Positions 1 to 5,563 of a stretch of DNA of 5,563 nucleotides are shown here, in pieces; position 1 is the first letter of the stretch, and every line of letters starts with the position of its first letter. The notes beneath the pieces are model-generated. The model did not search any database. It was not told the origin of the DNA and was given only the letters and a program-made list of their open reading frames with translations. The translations under genes and the position numbers were made by a program. Source of the stretch: an uncultured Porphyromonadaceae bacterium (GTDB lineage Bacteria; Bacteroidota; Bacteroidia; Bacteroidales; Muribaculaceae); NCBI GenBank assembly GCA_900554265.1, contig USGZ01000134.1, forward strand, positions 1 through 5,563. The letters are read 5' to 3'.

Positions 1-2413
<2,413 letters not shown>

Positions 2414-2456
2414 TACTAAGAAACTATTGAGGAATATCTGATTGGCTTATTGATAT

Positions 2457-4088
2457 TTAGCGGTCGATGTCCGGCACGATGTAGTCCAGCGAGCCGCCGA
2501 TGGTGATAAGGTCGGCGATCTTGAAGCCGCGGGTGATGTGATCCACGACTCCGGCCTGGGGCAGGCAGGGAGTGGCGAGCTTCAGGCGGTAGGGCTTGGT
2601 GCTTCCGTCGCTCTCGAGGTAGATGCCGAAGGCGCCACGGCAGCCCTCGGTGAGCTGGAACCACGAGCCGGCGGGCAACTTGACGACCTTGGGCACCTTG
2701 ACCAGGTATTCGCCTTCGGGGATGTTGTCGACGAGCTGCTCGAGAATCTTCGCGCTCTGCTCTATTTCGCGCATGCGGCATTTGAAGCGGGCCATGGAGT
2801 CGCCGGCTGTATCCAGCACTTCCTCGAAGTCGAGTTCGGAGTAGATGCTGTAGGGGTGGAGCTTACGCATGTCGCAGGCCCAGCCGGAGGCGCGGCCGGA
2901 AGGACCGGTGACGCCGTAGGAGATGGCGTCCTCTCGGCTCAGATAACCTACGCCCTCGAGGCGGTTCTTCGTCACGATATTGCCCGTAAAGAGGTCGTTG
3001 TACTCCTTGATGTTCTTGGGTATTACGGCCAGGAGCTCCTTGACGTCCTTCTGGAAGTCCTTGTCGAGGTCCTGCATCACGCCGCCGATGCACTCGTAGT
3101 TGAAAGTCATGCGGGCGCCGCAGGTCTTCTCCATAATGTCGAGAATCTGCTCGCGGACACGCAGGGTATAGAAGAGCATCGTGGTCGCGCCGAGGTCCAT
3201 GCAGTAGGTGCCGATGAAGAGGCAGTGCGAGGCGATACGGCTGAGCTCGTCCATCATCACGCGGATAACCTGAGCACGGCGGCTGATTTCCAGGCCCATG
3301 GCCTTCTCGTAGATCATGCACAGGGCGTGGTGGTAGTTATGGGCCGAGAAGTAGTCCATTCGGTCCATGAAGTGAAGGGTCTGCGGGTAGGTGAGGTTCT
3401 CGCAGAGTTTCTCGATGCCGCGGTGGATGTAGCCGCAGTAAACGTCGATTTTCTTCACTTCCTCGCCGTCGACGGCAGTACGGAAGCGGAGCACGCCGTG
3501 GGTTGCCGGGTGCTGCGGGCCGATGTTGACCACGAAGTCCTCGGGCTCGAAGATGCGGACCTCGTTGCATACCACTTCGCCCTTGTCGTTGAGGGTATAG
3601 CGGCGGGTGAAGTCGGACTGGCGCTCGCTCTCGACGCTCACGGGGTTGACGGCCGGGTCGGCGTCGTAGTCCTTGCGCAGGGGGAAGCCCTTCCAGTCGA
3701 TGCTCAGGAAGAGGCGGCGCATGTCCGGATTGTTCAGGAAGATAATGCCGTAGAAGTCGTAGACCTCACGTTCGTAGAGGGTCGCGACTTTCCATACATC
3801 GGCGGCGGAAGTCACCGTCGGACACTCGCGCGTGCCCTTGGCCATGACCTTGACTCCGAGAATCTGGTTGGTCACGGAGCTGGACACATAATATATACAT
3901 CCGAGGCCTTCGGACCAGTCCATGCCCACGACGGTAACGAGGTAGTCCATCTGCAGGCCTTCGGTGTCGCGCAGGTACAGCGCCAGGCTGTGCCACTGCG
4001 AGTCGTCGACGGTCACTATGGGGTTAGTGTCGCCGGAGAAACTGGCTTCCGGAAATTTTTTGGCGATTATATCGTTGATATTGCCCAT
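2457..4088 (-). CDS. nuoCD: NADH-quinone oxidoreductase subunit C/D fusion
   Basis: A single unbroken 543-residue frame joins the 30 kDa (NuoC) and 49 kDa (NuoD) subunits of complex I, peripheral-arm proteins that help build the quinone-reduction site. The NuoC part is about residues 1-145, with the signature YEREVYDFYGI at 105-115 and PDMRRL at 121-126. The usual HPD histidine is N120 here. A linker of about 40 residues follows. The NuoD part, about 185-543, opens with VNIGPQHPATHGVLR (187-201). H197 and Y246 (in DRMDY) match the quinone-contacting His59 and Tyr108 of the bovine 49 kDa subunit by motif alignment. IHRGIEKL (221-228), TGPSGRASG (394-402) and a C-terminus ending DR are typical. 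Fusion of C and D is known in Bacteroidetes and also in enterobacteria. The ATG at 4088 lies 27 bases after the nuoB stop. I see no frameshift or truncation. Confidence 0.97.
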   Translation of the reverse strand: MGNINDIIAKKFPEASFSGDTNPIVTVDDSQWHSLALYLRDTEGLQMDYLVTVVGMDWSEGLGCIYYVSSSVTNQILGVKVMAKGTRECPTVTSAADVWKVATLYEREVYDFYGIIFLNNPDMRRLFLSIDWKGFPLRKDYDADPAVNPVSVESERQSDFTRRYTLNDKGEVVCNEVRIFEPEDFVVNIGPQHPATHGVLRFRTAVDGEEVKKIDVYCGYIHRGIEKLCENLTYPQTLHFMDRMDYFSAHNYHHALCMIYEKAMGLEISRRAQVIRVMMDELSRIASHCLFIGTYCMDLGATTMLFYTLRVREQILDIMEKTCGARMTFNYECIGGVMQDLDKDFQKDVKELLAVIPKNIKEYNDLFTGNIVTKNRLEGVGYLSREDAISYGVTGPSGRASGWACDMRKLHPYSIYSELDFEEVLDTAGDSMARFKCRMREIEQSAKILEQLVDNIPEGEYLVKVPKVVKLPAGSWFQLTEGCRGAFGIYLESDGSTKPYRLKLATPCLPQAGVVDHITRGFKIADLITIGGSLDYIVPDIDR

Positions 4089-4115
4089 TTCGGGAGATTT
4101 TAAGGATATATAGAG

Positions 4116-4724
4116 TTAATCTTCCACACCGGCAACGGGATGGGACTCGAGAAATTCTTTCTGTTTTTCCTGACGGTTTACGCCGCCGAAGAAGCGCTCG
4201 ACCTTGATTTTGCGGCTGAGCTGCATGATGCCGTAGATCATGGCTTCGGGACGGGGAGGACAGCCGGGGACGAACACGTCGACGGGCACGATGTCCTCGA
4301 TGCCCTTGGCCACATGGTAGCTCTTGCGGAAGGGACCGCCGGAGATGGCGCAACTGCCGCAGGCAATCACGTACTTGGGTTCGGCGAGCTGGTCGTAGAG
4401 GCGGCGGAAGACGGGCACCATGCGGTGGACGATCGTACCGGCCACCATCATGAAGTCGGCCTGACGGGGGCTCGAGCGGGCTACTTCCCAGCCGAAGCGG
4501 GCCATGTCGAAGCGGGCGGCGCCGAGGCTCACGAATTCGATGCCGCAGCAGCTCGTGGCGAAGGTCAGCGGCCAGATGGAGTTCGAGCGGCCCCAGTTGA
4601 TGAGTTTGTCCAGCGAGCCGACGATTACGTTGGTTCCGCTTTCCTGGAGCTCCTTGACGAGCCCCTCGATATATTCGTTGTCTTTCCAGGCCTCGTAAGG
4701 CATGCTTTTGGTGGTTACTTCCAT
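4116..4724 (-). CDS. nuoB: NADH-quinone oxidoreductase subunit B (N2 cluster subunit)
   Basis: NuoB (PSST homologue) binds the [4Fe-4S] cluster N2, which passes electrons to quinone at the interface with NuoD and NuoH. The protein is 202 residues, a usual length. The four expected cluster ligands are present: the tandem C59-C60 in ATSCCGIEF, C125 in CGSCAISGG and C155 in VPGCPPRPE. C122 is an extra nearby cysteine, probably not a ligand. Other family motifs are GAARFDMARFGWE (68-80) and MVAGTIVHRM (93-102). The ATG at 4724 lies inside the end of nuoA, giving a 10-base overlap that suggests translational coupling. A later in-frame ATG (M8) exists, but the first is preferred because of this tight junction. 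The nearest relatives outside complex I are the small subunits of NiFe hydrogenases. The nuoA and nuoCD neighbours and the NuoB-specific motifs exclude that reading. Confidence 0.97.
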   Translation of the reverse strand: MEVTTKSMPYEAWKDNEYIEGLVKELQESGTNVIVGSLDKLINWGRSNSIWPLTFATSCCGIEFVSLGAARFDMARFGWEVARSSPRQADFMMVAGTIVHRMVPVFRRLYDQLAEPKYVIACGSCAISGGPFRKSYHVAKGIEDIVPVDVFVPGCPPRPEAMIYGIMQLSRKIKVERFFGGVNRQEKQKEFLESHPVAGVED

Positions 4725-5095
4725 TCGAGAGCTCCTTTCCGCCAGGCATATACAAGACCCAGCACTAATACACCGAAGAATACAGCGATGCAGAGCAGTC
4801 CGTCGGCGCCGAGCTCACGCATCTTCACCGCCCAGGGGAAGAGGAAGACCGTCTCGACATCGAACATCAGGAACAGGATGGCAAAGAGATAGTAGCCGAC
4901 ATGCAGCTGGGCCATGCTTTCGCCGCGGGTAGGGATGCCGCATTCGTAAGGCTCTCCTTTCTGGGGATTGAAGGAGCGCGGGGAGATTTTCTTGGCGATG
5001 AAAAGCGCCAGGAATACCAGAGCCACGCCCGTGAGCATGGCCGTAATGGCCAGGACTCCGCTGTTCTGTATACCAAAAATGGCTGTTGATATCAT
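4715..5095 (-). CDS. nuoA: NADH-quinone oxidoreductase subunit A (ND3 homologue)
   Basis: Small membrane subunit of complex I whose loop between the first two helices helps shape the quinone channel. The protein is 126 residues with three hydrophobic segments at about 13-34, 66-89 and 98-118. The loop carries GEPYECGIPTRG (47-58); C52 corresponds to the conserved loop cysteine (Cys39 in mammalian ND3). Helix 2 carries the invariant FDVET (78-82) and FPWA (86-89). This is the first gene of the minus-strand cluster. The ATG at 5095 gives a normal N-terminus and is chosen over internal ATGs because the first helix begins soon after it. The sequence before it is AT-rich with no Shine-Dalgarno. 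The putative promoter near 5227-5260 implies a leader of about 125 bases. The 3' end overlaps nuoB by 10 bases. Confidence 0.96.
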   Translation of the reverse strand: MISTAIFGIQNSGVLAITAMLTGVALVFLALFIAKKISPRSFNPQKGEPYECGIPTRGESMAQLHVGYYLFAILFLMFDVETVFLFPWAVKMRELGADGLLCIAVFFGVLVLGLVYAWRKGALEWK

Positions 5096-5127
5096 AGTAT
5101 GTTGTTAATTTTACAACTATTTGTCAT
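5092..5127 (-). CDS. possible 11-codon leader ORF coupled to nuoA (speculative)
   Basis: On the minus strand an ATG at 5127 opens a frame encoding MTNSCKINNIL and ending in TGA at 5094-5092. The stop overlaps the nuoA start in the classic ATGA arrangement. If translated, ribosomes finishing it would be placed exactly on the nuoA start, in a phylum that does not lean on Shine-Dalgarno pairing. The peptide has no recognisable motif and no run of one amino acid that would suggest attenuation. An ORF this short can easily arise by chance. Confidence 0.2.
   Translation of the reverse strand: MTNSCKINNIL
5101..5117. repeat. short inverted repeat just upstream of nuoA
   Basis: GTTGT (5101-5105) and ACAAC (5113-5117) form a perfect 5-base inverted repeat around a 7-base AT-rich loop, ending 5 bases before the nuoA ATG. 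As RNA it could make a weak hairpin next to the initiation region. With only five pairs, three of them A-U, it may not be stable. Confidence 0.25.
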
Positions 5128-5226
5128 AAGATTCTCAGGTTGAGGCCGGCGGAGAAAGAGAGTGGAATACGCTAACCCGCAGCGAGTTAAGTCCCTCTTA
5201 GACTCTTTTCGCCGCTTTTTCAAGTG

Positions 5227-5260
5227 CAAAGGTAGCAAAAAAACCGCAACCGCGGGCAAT
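5227..5260 (-). promoter_or_regulatory. putative Bacteroidetes-type promoter for nuoA
   Basis: On the minus strand, 5234-5227 reads TACCTTTG, a perfect match to the Bacteroidetes -7 consensus TAnnTTTG used by their primary sigma factor. Upstream, 5260-5257 reads ATTG, an imperfect match to the -33 TTTG, with the two boxes about two bases further apart than the usual spacing. Transcription would begin near 5223, giving a leader of about 125 bases before nuoA. The assignment is by motif and position only. Confidence 0.6.
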
Positions 5261-5276
5261 TATGCGGATTTTTTTT
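5237..5276. repeat. A-tract/T-tract inverted repeat in the divergent intergenic region
   Basis: Seven A (5237-5243) followed by CCGCA (5244-5248) are mirrored by TGCGG (5263-5267), one unpaired A (5268) and eight T (5269-5276). The 14-base centre contains the palindrome CCGCGG (5250-5255). On either strand, transcription would give a short GC stem followed by a U-run, resembling a weak bidirectional terminator. It also covers the -33 box and spacer of the putative nuoA promoter, so it could instead be an operator or simply promoter A/T tracts. The structure is seen; its function is unknown. Confidence 0.45.
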
Positions 5277-5313
5277 ACTTACTTTGCCGCAGCAAAAATC
5301 GGAAGCGTTAAAT

Positions 5314-5323
5314 ATTTGCAAAT
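5314..5323. repeat. palindrome ATTTGCAAAT over the thioesterase start codon
   Basis: A perfect 10-base palindrome whose last two bases are the first two of the thioesterase ATG (5322-5324). It could be a binding site for a dimeric regulator, or a chance result of an AT-rich start region. No second copy was noticed in the window. Confidence 0.25.
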
Positions 5324-5563
5324 GTACGAAGGCTTAGAATCTTTTTCCAAGGAGTTTTTCCTCACAGCCGGCGAGTGCGACGCCGAGGAGCGCATGCCCC
5401 TGACCAGAATCGCGGAGCGCATAATCGAAGTGGCCACCGACCATGCCAACGCACTCGGCATCGGCTACTCGACTCTAATAAAATACAACATCGGCTGGGT
5501 CCTCGGGCGCGTGAGCATCCAGATGGACCGGTATCCCGGCATAAACGAGACATATACCCTGAC
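5322..5563 (+). CDS. acyl-ACP thioesterase family protein, 5' part only
   Basis: Eighty codons are visible before the right edge cuts the gene; family members are roughly 240-250 residues, so about one third is here. Proteins of this family (PF01643 type) hydrolyse acyl-acyl carrier protein to release free fatty acids in the cytoplasm. The visible part fits the start of the N-terminal hot-dog domain: a first strand with EFFLTAGECDAEERMPL (11-27), a long helix RIAERIIEVATDHANALGIG (29-48), and then the segment NIGWVLGRVSIQMDRYP (56-72), which resembles the family's W-hl-R-h-h pattern (h, hydrophobic). The catalytic residues lie in the C-terminal domain and cannot be checked. The ATG at 5322 sits inside the palindrome ATTTGCAAAT; no other ATG lies close upstream in frame. 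It is transcribed divergently from nuoA. The family call rests on remembered similarity to Bacteroides thioesterases; another hot-dog thioesterase is the main alternative. Confidence 0.82.
   Translation, partial: MYEGLESFSKEFFLTAGECDAEERMPLTRIAERIIEVATDHANALGIGYSTLIKYNIGWVLGRVSIQMDRYPGINETYTL

Noticed and set aside
2538..4103. A 521-codon open frame on the plus strand opposite nuoCD
   Set aside because: It is the antisense shadow of nuoCD, produced by GC-rich codon use. Its translation is a low-complexity run rich in V, A, H, D, E and G with no family motif, while nuoCD is unmistakable. Similar long plus-strand frames opposite nuoH and nuoB were rejected for the same reason.
5161..5220. A structured RNA or riboswitch in the nuoA leader
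   Set aside because: Only short stems of four to five pairs (for example AACTC/GGGTT on the minus strand) were found, and no known riboswitch or tRNA-like pattern was recognised.
5279..5286. TTACTTTG as a promoter -7 box for the thioesterase gene
   Set aside because: It has one mismatch to TAnnTTTG, and no TTTG or TTG is visible at the expected -33 distance, so it is too weak to list as a feature.

Overview
The window reads as high-GC chromosomal DNA from a member of the Bacteroidetes, probably order Bacteroidales. The evidence is a fused nuoCD gene, complex I genes in the order A-B-CD-H with no nuoE/F/G between CD and H, a TAnnTTTG-type promoter box upstream of the operon, no obvious Shine-Dalgarno sequences, AT-rich intergenic gaps between GC-rich genes, a roughly 27-residue insert in AtpD, and a divergent Bacteroidales-type acyl-ACP thioesterase. 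Genus or family cannot be fixed from the sequence alone.

Layout: five genes lie head to tail on the minus strand, transcribed right to left. nuoA (5095-4715) overlaps nuoB (4724-4116) by 10 bases. nuoCD (4088-2457) follows after 27 bases and nuoH (2413-1316) after 43 bases. The F1 ATP synthase beta gene atpD follows after only 31 bases (1284 to the left edge, C-terminus cut off). The 226-base gap 5096-5321 separates nuoA from a divergent plus-strand gene, the 5' third of an acyl-ACP thioesterase (5322 to the right edge). The gap holds a good Bacteroidetes -7 box for nuoA, a symmetric A-tract/T-tract inverted repeat over that promoter, and a possible 11-codon leader ORF ending in an ATGA overlap with the nuoA start.

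Function: NuoA and NuoH are membrane-arm subunits at the base of complex I. NuoB carries the terminal N2 iron-sulfur cluster, and NuoCD forms the quinone site and the connecting module. Together they are the core of the quinone-reducing, proton-pumping enzyme; the remaining membrane subunits (NuoI-N) are not in the window. AtpD is the catalytic subunit of the ATP synthase that uses the proton gradient.

The main oddity is that atpD sits where nuoI would be expected after nuoH. This could be a genuine joining of respiratory and ATP-synthase operons, a genomic rearrangement, or an assembly join; the window alone cannot decide. I found no CRISPR array, mobile element, tRNA or rRNA. The genes belong to well-known families, and I see no clear sign of an undescribed system.
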